Shown: in pieces, positions 8,258 through 15,830 of the stretch | Layout: every line of letters starts with the position of its first letter | How positions within the stretch are numbered: position 1 is the first letter of the stretch | Virus record (IMG/VR): IMGVR_UViG_3300035698_032252 | Coordinates: 1 to 21,523 of that record | Length of the DNA stretch: 21,523 nt | Source of the DNA: a virus | Strand: one strand, 5' to 3' | Translations under genes and position numbers: made by a program | The notes under the pieces: model-generated | Database searches by the model: none | The model's input: only the letters and a program-made list of their open reading frames with translations | Told to the model about the DNA's origin: nothing

Positions 8258-8267
8258 GAGAGCCCAC

Positions 8268-9668
8268 ATGGACCGCAAGGACTTCTACAATGGGCAGCCG
8301 GTTACCGAAGGCGAGCTCGACGCGGCCTTTGCCGCTGCCGAGGCTGCAGACCGCGCGATGATGGCGGACCGCGCCGCATGGGGGCTCATCACGGGGGCCG
8401 TCGCGTCCGAGCACGACCCGCTCCCTGACCTCTCCATAGATCTCACCGGCCCGATCAAGGCGTACGACAAGGCGGGGCAGCGCATCCAGACGGGGGTCCT
8501 CCAGACCGTTGGCGTGTCGGTGGACGAAGATGGCGTCTCCACCGAGGTCGTCGGCGCCGGGAACGAGCGGTGGCTTTCGATTTTCCTCGGGTTCGATCGG
8601 CTGCTTGCCGACGAGCGCATCGACGCCAACAGCCAGGTGGTGTGGTTCGAGCGCCAGGAATACTTCCAAATAGTGGTGCGCCAGGCGGCGGAACAACCGC
8701 TGGGCACCAACATCAAGCCGGGGGTGGACGATGCGCTTGTGCTCGTGTGCGATGTCCACCGGACGTTCGGCCAGACGACGATCCTGAACGCGGACATCGA
8801 CGATTCTGGCAGGCAGGATTTCGTCGTCTACACGGCAGGCCAGGTCGCCGCCGTAGATGGACTCTGGGATGTGCTTACGGGCGAGACCGTCCAACTCGCC
8901 CTCGACTCCGTAGACGCGCTGCTGGACGCCCACTTCGACGCGAGCGCCAACCGCCACAACGCGACGGGGCTCGACTACACGCTTGTGGGTGGTAGCTACA
9001 TGCCCGGCGGCACCATCGCGGCCGTTCTGACGGCGCTCGGCAACGCGGATGACCCCACCGAGGGGCCCACGATGATCGGAAGTGACGCCTTCGCGGGAAC
9101 GCCGTACGCGCTCACCAAGGCCAGTCTTCGGTCGCAGGTTTCCCAGTTGCTCGTCCACCTCAACGCACACAAGGCGCCGGTGATCGAGGCGACAGATCCT
9201 ATGCTCCCCCCCGCCACAAACCTCAACGTGGGCGCGACAGTGCAGGCCCAACTCGACGGCATCCGCGTGCGGCTCGCTGTGCAGAACACACTAGAGTCCG
9301 GTTCGCGGAAGGTCGGTTGCGCGGACCTTGGGGCTGGGGACTACCTCACTGTTCCAGCCGACACGCTGCACGGGCAGCTTGTGGACATCTACAATGCCGT
9401 CGAACGCACGCATACCACGTATGCCCACATCCTCTACGCCGACACACAAGTCCTTCTTGATGCCGCCACCAACACTTTCGTCATGCACGCCATGGGCGAA
9501 CCGGACTATGTGACTTGCAAAGTCACCACAAATCCGGCGGCAGGCGACATCAACGCCATCCTGGTCAGTCCTCTTTACAGGGATGGCGACACATGGCTGG
9601 CCAAGGTCAAGAACAACAGCGGCGCAGTTCAGGACGTCGTGATTACTGCGTGGCGCTTGGGTGAGTGA
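8268..9668 (+). CDS. Large baseplate/tail-fibre-like structural protein
   Basis: 466 residues from ATG 8268. A longer reading with an upstream start at 8178 exists, but it overlaps the gpI-like gene by 80 bases and adds a Ser/Arg/Cys-rich segment unlike a structural protein, whereas AGGAG at 8256-8260 is correctly placed for 8268. The N-terminus 'MDRKDFYNGQPVTEGELDAAF' followed by an Ala-rich helix resembles the attachment segment of tail-fibre or tail-tip proteins placed after gpI. The rest is beta-strand-rich with Asn/Asp/Thr and a regular 'NVGATVQAQLDGIRVRLAVQNTLE' helix near 325. It ends with 'VVITAWRLGE'. The likely role is in the fibre or baseplate periphery; receptor binding is possible but not shown by any motif. 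Confidence 0.75.
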   Translation: MDRKDFYNGQPVTEGELDAAFAAAEAADRAMMADRAAWGLITGAVASEHDPLPDLSIDLTGPIKAYDKAGQRIQTGVLQTVGVSVDEDGVSTEVVGAGNERWLSIFLGFDRLLADERIDANSQVVWFERQEYFQIVVRQAAEQPLGTNIKPGVDDALVLVCDVHRTFGQTTILNADIDDSGRQDFVVYTAGQVAAVDGLWDVLTGETVQLALDSVDALLDAHFDASANRHNATGLDYTLVGGSYMPGGTIAAVLTALGNADDPTEGPTMIGSDAFAGTPYALTKASLRSQVSQLLVHLNAHKAPVIEATDPMLPPATNLNVGATVQAQLDGIRVRLAVQNTLESGSRKVGCADLGAGDYLTVPADTLHGQLVDIYNAVERTHTTYAHILYADTQVLLDAATNTFVMHAMGEPDYVTCKVTTNPAAGDINAILVSPLYRDGDTWLAKVKNNSGAVQDVVITAWRLGE

Positions 9669-9671
9669 CGA

Positions 9672-9699
9672 GTGACGTCCAAACGCGATACGGTAAACT
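9672..9699 (+). promoter_or_regulatory. Possible sigma70-like promoter before the 9724 gene
   Basis: The 55-base gap between the fibre-like gene and the 9724 gene contains GTGACG (9672-9677) and TAAACT (9694-9699) separated by 16 bases. Matches to TTGACA and TATAAT are partial (4/6 each). This is the only sizeable gap in the tail operon and is AT-richer than its surroundings. The downstream gene also has a strong ribosome site and a biased codon set, so a dedicated promoter would make sense. A phage late promoter of another type is equally possible. Confidence 0.25.
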
Positions 9700-9723
9700 G
9701 CAACAACAGGAGGTTCTAGCATC

Positions 9724-10965
9724 ATGATTCTGACCATCACGAACACGACCGCCGCCGACATCGGCCCCATCGCAGGGCTCCCCAGCGGAGGGAAGATCGC
9801 CGCGGGCGCGACCAAGGCATTCGCCCTGCAGAGCGGAGCCCAGTGGGACCGCGTGCGCCTCGCGATCGAGGTGGGCTTCGACGCCGGCTCGATCGCCTAC
9901 TCGCTCCGCCCCGACACGACCGCGAGCGACGCGGGCGAGCGGGTCTATCAGGAGATCCTCCGCGTTCGAGACGAGGATCTCACCGCCGAGGCAGTGAGCG
10001 AGACCATCGAGGACGGCTTCACGTTCCCCCTGCGCTCGCGGCTCATCGGGTTCTACAAGCTGATCGACGAGGCCTTCGCAGGGCCCGGCCTCGCGGTCGG
10101 CGCCGTGCAGGTGGGCGGCACCGCGCCGTTCAACCTGGAGCCGGCGCAGACCCTCATCCTCGACGTGGACGAGGCCGGTGACGATACCGCGACCTTCGAC
10201 GCGGCGGGGGCCTTCGACCAGACGAAGGCGGCCACCTTCGACCTCGCCGACGGCGAGACCATCACCTTCACGCTCGACGATGACGCGACGGTCCAGACCT
10301 TCACGATCGCCGCCGCGAACGTCGTGGACATCGACGCGGTGACCGCCATCGAGCTGGCGAGGGAATTCAACCTCCAGGTTCTCGGGTGCCGGGCGAGCGT
10401 CCAGGGCGACGACGTCCGGATCACCTCGGACATGCGCGGGACGACCTCGCGCGTGATCGTCACCGGCGGCACCGCGGTCGCGGAACTCGCCCTCGACGGT
10501 GAGACCGTCGGCACGGGCGACGTGGGGAACATCGACGTGGTGACCCACGCCGAGGTCAAGGCGCTCGTCGAGACCGACATCGCGGGCGTGACCGTGAGCC
10601 AGAACGGCGCGGGGGCCACGATCGTCACGACCGACGCGACAGGCGTGGCCATCAGCCTCGAGGTCAGCGCGCACACCGCGGTCAACCTCGGGCTCACGGA
10701 GAGCACCACGACCGGCGCCGATGCGAGCGGCGCGACCGCGACTGCCGATATCGGGTTTGGGGCGGGGACCGACGCCGACCTGCTCGACGACGGCGCCTCG
10801 ATCGTCGGCACCGGCGAGAGCTTCGGATCGGGCGACAACGCGACGCCGACGCAGCCGCACAACATCGGCGGCGGCAAGCTGCGTGTCCTGGTGGAGAGCA
10901 ACGACAACGTGGTCAACTTGAGCGCAGGGGATCTGACCGCGACGGTGCTCTACGTCGTCATCTAG
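9724..10965 (+). CDS. Beta-rich phage surface/structural protein with internal duplication
   Basis: 413 residues, very rich in Asp, Ala, Thr, Gly and Val and nearly free of Cys and Trp. Residues about 170-257 contain 'GETITFTLDDDATVQTFTIA', 'AVTAIELAREF' and 'DDVRITSDMRGTTSRVIVTGGTA', a domain I have met in phage tail sheath and fibre-type proteins ('vTitsd.rGtsSsv.vtgG'). Residues about 269-326 look like a shorter, diverged copy ('VVTHAEVKALVETDIAGVTV ... ATIVTTDATGVAISLEV'). AGGAGGT at 9708-9714 is an excellent ribosome site nine bases before ATG 9724. Roughly nine in ten of the first 100 codons end in G or C, more than in neighbouring tail genes, which suggests high expression. It is the last gene before the convergent SSB operon. 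Decoration or fibre protein are the best guesses. Confidence 0.74.
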   Translation: MILTITNTTAADIGPIAGLPSGGKIAAGATKAFALQSGAQWDRVRLAIEVGFDAGSIAYSLRPDTTASDAGERVYQEILRVRDEDLTAEAVSETIEDGFTFPLRSRLIGFYKLIDEAFAGPGLAVGAVQVGGTAPFNLEPAQTLILDVDEAGDDTATFDAAGAFDQTKAATFDLADGETITFTLDDDATVQTFTIAAANVVDIDAVTAIELAREFNLQVLGCRASVQGDDVRITSDMRGTTSRVIVTGGTAVAELALDGETVGTGDVGNIDVVTHAEVKALVETDIAGVTVSQNGAGATIVTTDATGVAISLEVSAHTAVNLGLTESTTTGADASGATATADIGFGAGTDADLLDDGASIVGTGESFGSGDNATPTQPHNIGGGKLRVLVESNDNVVNLSAGDLTATVLYVVI

Positions 10966-10976
10966 GCGAGGTGCTT

Positions 10977-11008
10977 GGCTACCGCAGCCGCTGTGGGCTG
11001 CCGCAGCC
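10977..11008. terminator. GC-rich repeat/hairpin between convergent operons, possible bidirectional terminator
   Basis: The 51-base gap between two converging genes holds GGCTACCGCAGCC (10977-10989) and GGCTGCCGCAGCC (10996-11008), differing at one base. GCAGCC (10984-10989) and GGCTGC (10996-11001) can form a six-pair stem with a six-base loop, and each 13-mer can also fold on itself. There is no T-run on either strand, so it is not a classic intrinsic terminator. Its position and symmetry suggest a transcription block or mRNA end-stabilising hairpin serving both operons. Confidence 0.4.
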
Positions 11009-11016
11009 GGGGACGC

Positions 11017-11607
11017 CTAGAACGGGATCGGGTCGTCGTCGGGGATCGGGCTGGAGCCGCCGCCCTGGCCGCCCCAGCCGCCGCCTCCCTGCTGCTGGCC
11101 GCCGCCCCAGCCGCCGCCTCCCTGCTGCTGGCCGCCGCCCTGGCCGCCGCCTCCCTGCTGGCCGCCGCCCTGGCCGCCCCAGCCGCCGCCTCCCTGCTGC
11201 TGGCCGCCGCCCTGGCCGCCGCCTCCCTGCTGCTGGCCGCCGCCCTGGCCGCCGCCCTGGCCGCCCCGCTTGGTGCCATCCGAGAGGAAGACGACGTTGC
11301 GGACGTTGATCTCCCACACGCGCTTCTGCGCGCCCTCGCGGTCCTCGTACTCGCGAGATTGCAGGCCCCCCTCCACGTAGACCTGCCGGCCCTTGCCCAG
11401 GTACTGCGCGCAGGTCTCGCCCAGCTTCCCCCAGACGACGAGGGTGTGCCACTCGGTTCGCTCTTGGCGCTCCCCCGTGTTCTTGTCGTTCCACGTCTCC
11501 GTGGTGGCCATCCGCATGTTGCACACGGCCTGCCCGCTCTGCGTGTGCCGCAGTTCCGGGTCGGCCCCGAGGTTTCCGATCAGCGTCACCTTGTTCAGTC
11601 CAGCCAT
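11017..11607 (-). CDS. ssb: Single-stranded DNA-binding protein
   Basis: 196 residues. The OB-fold (about 1-110) is a textbook SSB: '[22 protein letters not shown]', '[31 protein letters not shown]', '[21 protein letters not shown]' and 'YEI-like [12 protein letters not shown]'. The C-terminus is the acidic tip DDDPIPF, which in bacterial SSBs recruits partner enzymes. Between them residues 115-184 consist only of Gly, Gln and Trp. It coats single-stranded DNA during phage replication and recombination. GAGGAG (11620-11615) lies seven bases before the ATG and overlaps the stop of the upstream helicase gene, four bases away, so the two are one operon. Codons are strongly G/C-ending (about 93% in the first 85), consistent with high expression. 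Confidence 0.97.
   Translation of the reverse strand: MAGLNKVTLIGNLGADPELRHTQSGQAVCNMRMATTETWNDKNTGERQERTEWHTLVVWGKLGETCAQYLGKGRQVYVEGGLQSREYEDREGAQKRVWEINVRNVVFLSDGTKRGGQGGGQGGGQQQGGGGQGGGQQQGGGGWGGQGGGQQGGGGQGGGQQQGGGGWGGGQQQGGGGWGGQGGGSSPIPDDDPIPF
11056..11265 (-). repeat. Gly/Gln/Trp low-complexity tandem repeat in the SSB linker
   Basis: 210 bases encode 70 residues (115-184) made only of Gly, Gln and Trp, in imperfect repeats of [14 protein letters not shown] type. Units vary in length and in whether the Trp block is present, as expected from repeat slippage or unequal recombination. Gly/Gln-rich linkers are common in bacterial SSBs, where they influence cooperativity and condensate formation; the near absence of any other residue here is more extreme than usual. 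The opposite strand reads as a long Ala/Leu open frame, which is an artefact of this repeat. Confidence 0.9.
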
Positions 11608-11611
11608 CTCT

Positions 11612-13522
11612 CTACTCCTCCGGCCGTGCCGGAATCAGGCCCGCGGACACCAGCCAGCGGGTCGGTTCTCTTGCCTTGTCTCGAAGCGTCGTCGGCACGA
11701 TGACGGTGAGGCGGTCTTGCGCCCGGGACATGCCGACGAAAAGCGCCCGTCCGGACTCCGCGATCTGTTCTGGCGTCTTCGCCCACCGCACGGGGATAGC
11801 GCCTTCGCAGGCGCCAACGACGATGACCGCGCGCCACTCGAGCCCCTTTGCGCCCCAGAAGGTCAGAAGCGGGATGCTGCCAGCGGTCATCGTCGGCCGG
11901 TATCGGGCTTCGTCCGATGCGATCCACACCAGCCAATCTCCGGGGGTCGCAACGATTGGGCTGTCGGCATCTGCCGGGTCCCATTCGCGCATCGCGCGGC
12001 AAGCATCGACGAAGGCTGGACCACACCGATCCTCCATCGCAACCGCTGCCGCGCACACCTCCGCAGTCGTAGTCGCAGACGCGATCGACTGCCACCACCC
12101 GGCGGGGGTGAGCGTCTCGGGGCTATCGTCAAGGGCTGTCGCGAGGGAGACGCCCGACCCGTGCGCAGCGGCAACTGCCCTCGTCACGGTCGCTGCTGGG
12201 TCGCCGAGTCCGAAGCATCGGAGGATAAGCGCGACGTCGAAATCGTCTGCCCATCCGCGTGCTGCGAGCCGAGCGAGGGCAACGACCGACCGGCCCGCGA
12301 GGGTAGTCCAGCAACCCCTGTCACGGTTTGGCGTCGTTGTCGCGAACCCTGCGGCGCGCAGCGCGTCCTGCGCTTCTGTCAGTTCGTCCCAGGTTGACGC
12401 CAGGACCGCGATTTCGTGGGGCTCGATCCCAGCAGCAAAGGTCGCGTAGTGGACCTCCCGAACGACGGCGGCGGGCCAGTCGTCCGTCGTCACGATTTCG
12501 ACGCTGCCCTCGTCTTGTCTGCTTGCGACGATCGGAGCTTCGACGCAGGCCCCGTCTTGGACAAGCGCCGCCCGGACTGCCCCGCAGAATTCCACGATCC
12601 GGCGGCCGGATCTGTAGTTCGTGGCGAGGCCTGCAGACACGCCATCCAGCCGCTCGGAGAACGTCGGCACGGTTGGGCCCGTGGAGCCACGGTGCAGGAA
12701 GCCGAAGATGGCCTGCGCGTCGTCACCCACGACTGACAGCGATTTCGGATTCCATGCGTCGATGATCGCCCAGTGGAGGGGCGAAAGATCCTGCCCTTCG
12801 TCCACGACGAGACACCGGATGGTGTCCGTCAGCGCAGGCGTGTCCGTCTCTCCCTCCGCCGCAACCATCTCGTGCAGCATCGTCAGAAGATCGTCGTAGG
12901 TCACGAGAGCGCGGGCGACCAGAAGCCGCCGCGCTTCGTACACCGGCAGCCAGCCCGCGAGTTCGTCACCGCGCGCGGTGAGCCCTGCCTTGAGTTTCCG
13001 TTTGCTCACCCGCTTGCGGAGGTCGCGGTGGGCGGCATCGACCATATCAGCGACATCCTCCGGAGTGGCGATTCCGAAGTCCGCGGAATCGACCCATCCA
13101 AGACGTCGAATGGCGCCACCGCCCGCAAGTTTCCCCGCGAGCGCTCTCCGTGCCCAGCGGTTCGCGAGCCCGTGGATGGTGCCGACGATGGGCATCGAGG
13201 TTTCGATTTTGCCTGTGCCGAGGCACACGCGACAGGTGACGGTAAGCCCGCCGGAAATGACGGTCCCGCATCCTTCACAAGCCCGGCACGGCACAGATTC
13301 AGGAAGGTGGGCTGCGACTCGACGCGCGAGATCGGTTGCCATCGAGCGGGTGTATGTGAATGCGGCAATCTCCGGGGCGCAGAATGCGTACGAACAGATG
13401 AGGTGCGCGATTCGCCCCGCGATCGTTCGCGTCTTTCCCGCGCCAGGCCCCGCCGTTCGCATGATGCGAGCGGCAGGATCTGTCGCGATGGCAGCCTGTG
13501 CGGAATCCAGCATGCCTGGCAT
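11612..13522 (-). CDS. UvrD/PcrA-like SF1 DNA helicase with DnaJ-type zinc hairpin insertion
   Basis: 636 residues from ATG 13522, which overlaps the stop of the SMC-like gene (TAATG) and has GGAGG at 13531-13527. A GTG seven codons upstream lacks a ribosome site. SF1 motifs are complete: Walker A AGPGAGKT (Lys30), motif Ia '[16 protein letters not shown]', 'GTIHG', Walker B VVDEGQD (241-245), motif [15 protein letters not shown], motif IV TNYRSG, motif V '[17 protein letters not shown]', motif [14 protein letters not shown]. This is a 3'-5' helicase of the UvrD class. An insertion at residues 79-104 carries CRACEGCG and CRVCLGTG, a pair of CxxCxGxG motifs like the zinc hairpins of DnaJ. UvrD and PcrA themselves lack this. 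SSB follows after four bases, and SSB commonly recruits such helicases. Confidence 0.92.
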   Translation of the reverse strand: MPGMLDSAQAAIATDPAARIMRTAGPGAGKTRTIAGRIAHLICSYAFCAPEIAAFTYTRSMATDLARRVAAHLPESVPCRACEGCGTVISGGLTVTCRVCLGTGKIETSMPIVGTIHGLANRWARRALAGKLAGGGAIRRLGWVDSADFGIATPEDVADMVDAAHRDLRKRVSKRKLKAGLTARGDELAGWLPVYEARRLLVARALVTYDDLLTMLHEMVAAEGETDTPALTDTIRCLVVDEGQDLSPLHWAIIDAWNPKSLSVVGDDAQAIFGFLHRGSTGPTVPTFSERLDGVSAGLATNYRSGRRIVEFCGAVRAALVQDGACVEAPIVASRQDEGSVEIVTTDDWPAAVVREVHYATFAAGIEPHEIAVLASTWDELTEAQDALRAAGFATTTPNRDRGCWTTLAGRSVVALARLAARGWADDFDVALILRCFGLGDPAATVTRAVAAAHGSGVSLATALDDSPETLTPAGWWQSIASATTTAEVCAAAVAMEDRCGPAFVDACRAMREWDPADADSPIVATPGDWLVWIASDEARYRPTMTAGSIPLLTFWGAKGLEWRAVIVVGACEGAIPVRWAKTPEQIAESGRALFVGMSRAQDRLTVIVPTTLRDKAREPTRWLVSAGLIPARPEE

Positions 13523-15828
13523 TATTCCTCCGTCGTCGCCCACTTTTGGATCTGCTCCGGGCCCACGTCTTCTGCGTCCTTTTTGCTGCGACCGCGAGAG
13601 AGAGCCAGAAGCAGCGATCGAGATCGAGCGAGATCACGCGGTGCGCGGACTCGTCCGAATCCTGTGCGGAGGGCATTGCGGAGTTGATCGATGGTCAACA
13701 TGTTGACCACCGATTCGAGATCGTTCTCATCGGACGCGACTTGGGTACCGTCCTGTTCGGGCTGGGCACCATCGAACGGGTCGAAGTCATCCAAAATGAG
13801 TTGCGGGGATACCTCGGGGACGATCTCCCCGATGTTGATCGTCGTCCAGGCGTCGTCCAGGCCGATGGTTGGCCAGCACTGGCAGACGATGGCTTGCGAT
13901 AGCTCGCCCTCGTCAACCATGGCCTGCAGCCGCTTCATCGTCGCAGCGCGAACGGCAGGATCCAACGGGTCAGCCTCGACCATCGCAATCCGCAGGTCGC
14001 GGTTGAGCACCGAATCGATCGCTCGATTCATGGCCTCGCCAAGGATGATCCGCTGCGACTCAGAGAGCGCGGGCCCGTACCAGAACTTATCGCCGTCCAC
14101 GAGGCCGACACGACGATCCCTGATTGCTACGGTCCAGCCGTCTGGGAGGAAGCGCTGCGCCGCCTCGGTGATGATCTGCTCTCCGATGGCGAGAAGTCGG
14201 GCGCGCTGCTGCTCAACGAGTTCAACGAGTTCAACCGCATCGTGGGCGCGAGTAGCAGCATCGCCCGCGAGCTTCCTGTCGTCCAGGAGACGCTTCATCT
14301 TCCCTGCGTCATTTGCCGCTTCATGCGCTGCAGCCCGGAGGTTGACGACGACGCCATTGGCGGCGTCCGCTGCTGTATTCGCATGCGCATGCGCGACGTC
14401 GGCTTCATCGATCGCAGCCCCAACGTCATCGACCAGCGCGATGTGTTCGGCTCGGGCTGTGCGCAGATCGTCGAGCCTCGTTCTCGCTGCCGCCTCGTTG
14501 CCGCTGCCGGCTGCGCAGGCCGTCGAGCGCTTTTCCATCGCAACCAGCAGCGCGGTCCGCGCCTCCTTCAGCCTCACCCCAGCCCCGTTAGCCGCACTGA
14601 CCGCAGCATCTTCCGCTGCGGATTTCATGTTGAATGACGCTACGAGGCCATCCATCTCGGCTTTCGATACCGAGTTGCGGACGAGAGGGCAGATGCCGTG
14701 CAGGTCGTACGTGGTCGGGACATCGCCGTCTGGGATCGCTCCTCCATCGATCCAGCACTTGGATTCGCTGCACGGGGGGTGCGGCTGTTCGTTGCGCTTG
14801 GCCTCGGCCAGCGCACCCATCGCGGCGTGGCGCTCATTTATCGCTACCGCCTCGGTCGCGGCGTGGCGCTCATTTATCGCTACCGCCTCGGTCGCGGCTG
14901 TGTTGGCTTCGGCGACGGCTGTATCGAGCGCCTCAAGATCCATGCCCGTACCCGCGGTCACCTTCTCGACCGTGGCTTCTGCCTCGTGGATCTCCCGCGC
15001 GAACTCTGCGCACTTGCATTCGTGCGTGCGTCGGGCGGCATAGGCGGTGTCCACAGCCGCCGCCGCAGATGCCTCGACCCGCACCAACTCATCCCTCTTG
15101 GCTTCTGCTGCCTCGAGGGTTTTGTTGGCCGAGGTCGCCGCGTCGGGCTCAATGCGACGACCGCCGAGTGCCGCCCTCGAGCGATCCGCGGATCCGTCGA
15201 TGCTGCGCTTCGCTGCTGCCGTATCGCGCTTTTCCTGCGCGGCGACATCAATCATGGCGTCGAACCGAGCAATGGTGCTGAAAGTGTGGGGTGCCTGTGC
15301 GTTTCTCGTCAGCGCCCCGCAGTGATACGCGGCAACCATCGCCTCCACGCGATCGGTGATGTCGATGGCATCCGGATGCGCAGCCCCGAAGCGGGCGATC
15401 TGCGCCAGGATTTGCGTCTGCGTGGCAGTCAGCCACTCCGCGCCGTCGGGTGCTACGATATCGCCGACAACTGCGTGCAGCAGGGATCCGTCGGTATCCT
15501 CAACGCCATCGACGTAGACTGTCGATTTTCGGAGGCTGCGCTCGGCTGTGGCCCGCTCGCGGGTGAGCACATGCTCTGCACCATCGAGACCCACGGCCGT
15601 CGCTTCGACACGCATCATGTCACCGTCGAGAAGCGCGATCAGGTTGCGTCCGTCCACCTTCTCGCCCGCGACGGTCCTGCCGAAAAGGTAGCGGATGGCG
15701 TCGGCCAATCGCGACTTCCCCGCACCGTTCGGCCCGACGATGGAGGTAAGCCGCCCGAGAACGGCGGAAAATTCCGGCCCCTTGAGGCCGACGATTCGGA
15801 TCGCCGTGATCGCTGTGATGCGCGGCAT
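13522..15828 (-). CDS. SMC/Rad50/RecF-like P-loop ATPase
   Basis: 768 residues. The N-terminus 'AIRIVGLKG ... LTSIVGPNGAGKSRLADAIRYLFG' is the RecF/Rad50/SMC ABC-ATPase head with Walker A at 32-39 (Lys38). The C-terminal head has LSESQRIILGEAMNRAI, equivalent to the LSGGQ signature, and 'LRIAMVEADPLD' where Walker B should be; the usual DE pair reads EA. The middle (about 210-520) is Ala/Glu/Arg-rich helical arm, with a duplicated 12-residue unit and, at C353, C358, H377 and C380, a possible metal site where Rad50 has its CxxC hook. Strong site GGGGAGGT at 15840-15833 precedes ATG 15828. It lies between Rad52-like and UvrD-like genes, with no Mre11/SbcD nuclease in the window. A role in DNA-end handling or recombination is inferred. 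Confidence 0.85.
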   Translation of the reverse strand: MPRITAITAIRIVGLKGPEFSAVLGRLTSIVGPNGAGKSRLADAIRYLFGRTVAGEKVDGRNLIALLDGDMMRVEATAVGLDGAEHVLTRERATAERSLRKSTVYVDGVEDTDGSLLHAVVGDIVAPDGAEWLTATQTQILAQIARFGAAHPDAIDITDRVEAMVAAYHCGALTRNAQAPHTFSTIARFDAMIDVAAQEKRDTAAAKRSIDGSADRSRAALGGRRIEPDAATSANKTLEAAEAKRDELVRVEASAAAAVDTAYAARRTHECKCAEFAREIHEAEATVEKVTAGTGMDLEALDTAVAEANTAATEAVAINERHAATEAVAINERHAAMGALAEAKRNEQPHPPCSESKCWIDGGAIPDGDVPTTYDLHGICPLVRNSVSKAEMDGLVASFNMKSAAEDAAVSAANGAGVRLKEARTALLVAMEKRSTACAAGSGNEAAARTRLDDLRTARAEHIALVDDVGAAIDEADVAHAHANTAADAANGVVVNLRAAAHEAANDAGKMKRLLDDRKLAGDAATRAHDAVELVELVEQQRARLLAIGEQIITEAAQRFLPDGWTVAIRDRRVGLVDGDKFWYGPALSESQRIILGEAMNRAIDSVLNRDLRIAMVEADPLDPAVRAATMKRLQAMVDEGELSQAIVCQCWPTIGLDDAWTTINIGEIVPEVSPQLILDDFDPFDGAQPEQDGTQVASDENDLESVVNMLTIDQLRNALRTGFGRVRAPRDLARSRSLLLALSRGRSKKDAEDVGPEQIQKWATTEE
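14820..14898 (-). repeat. Perfect 36-bp tandem duplication in the SMC-like gene
   Basis: Period 36 with 79 consecutive matching bases, i.e. about 2.2 perfect copies. It encodes ATEAVAINERHA twice, in frame, in the arm region of the ATPase. Perfect identity, including third positions, points to a recent slippage or duplication event. Adding 12 residues is not a whole number of heptads, so it would shift coiled-coil register unless the arm is locally not a coiled coil. Confidence 0.95.
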
Positions 15829-15830
15829 GA

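Noticed and set aside
8178-8267. N-terminal extension of the fibre-like protein
   Set aside because: It overlaps the gpI-like gene; AGGAG at 8256-8260 clearly belongs to ATG 8268.
9643-10860. 405-codon open frame on the minus strand
   Set aside because: Antisense to the beta-rich structural gene with its strong ribosome site; Arg/Gly/Val/Asp-rich composition typical of a high-GC shadow.
5328-10965. Diversity-generating retroelement acting on the fibre-like genes
   Set aside because: No reverse transcriptase and no template/variable repeat pair was seen; receptor-type genes alone are not evidence.
10975-11703. Ala/Leu-rich open frame on the plus strand that could look like a membrane protein
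   Set aside because: It is the complement of the SSB Gly/Gln repeat, and SSB is certain.
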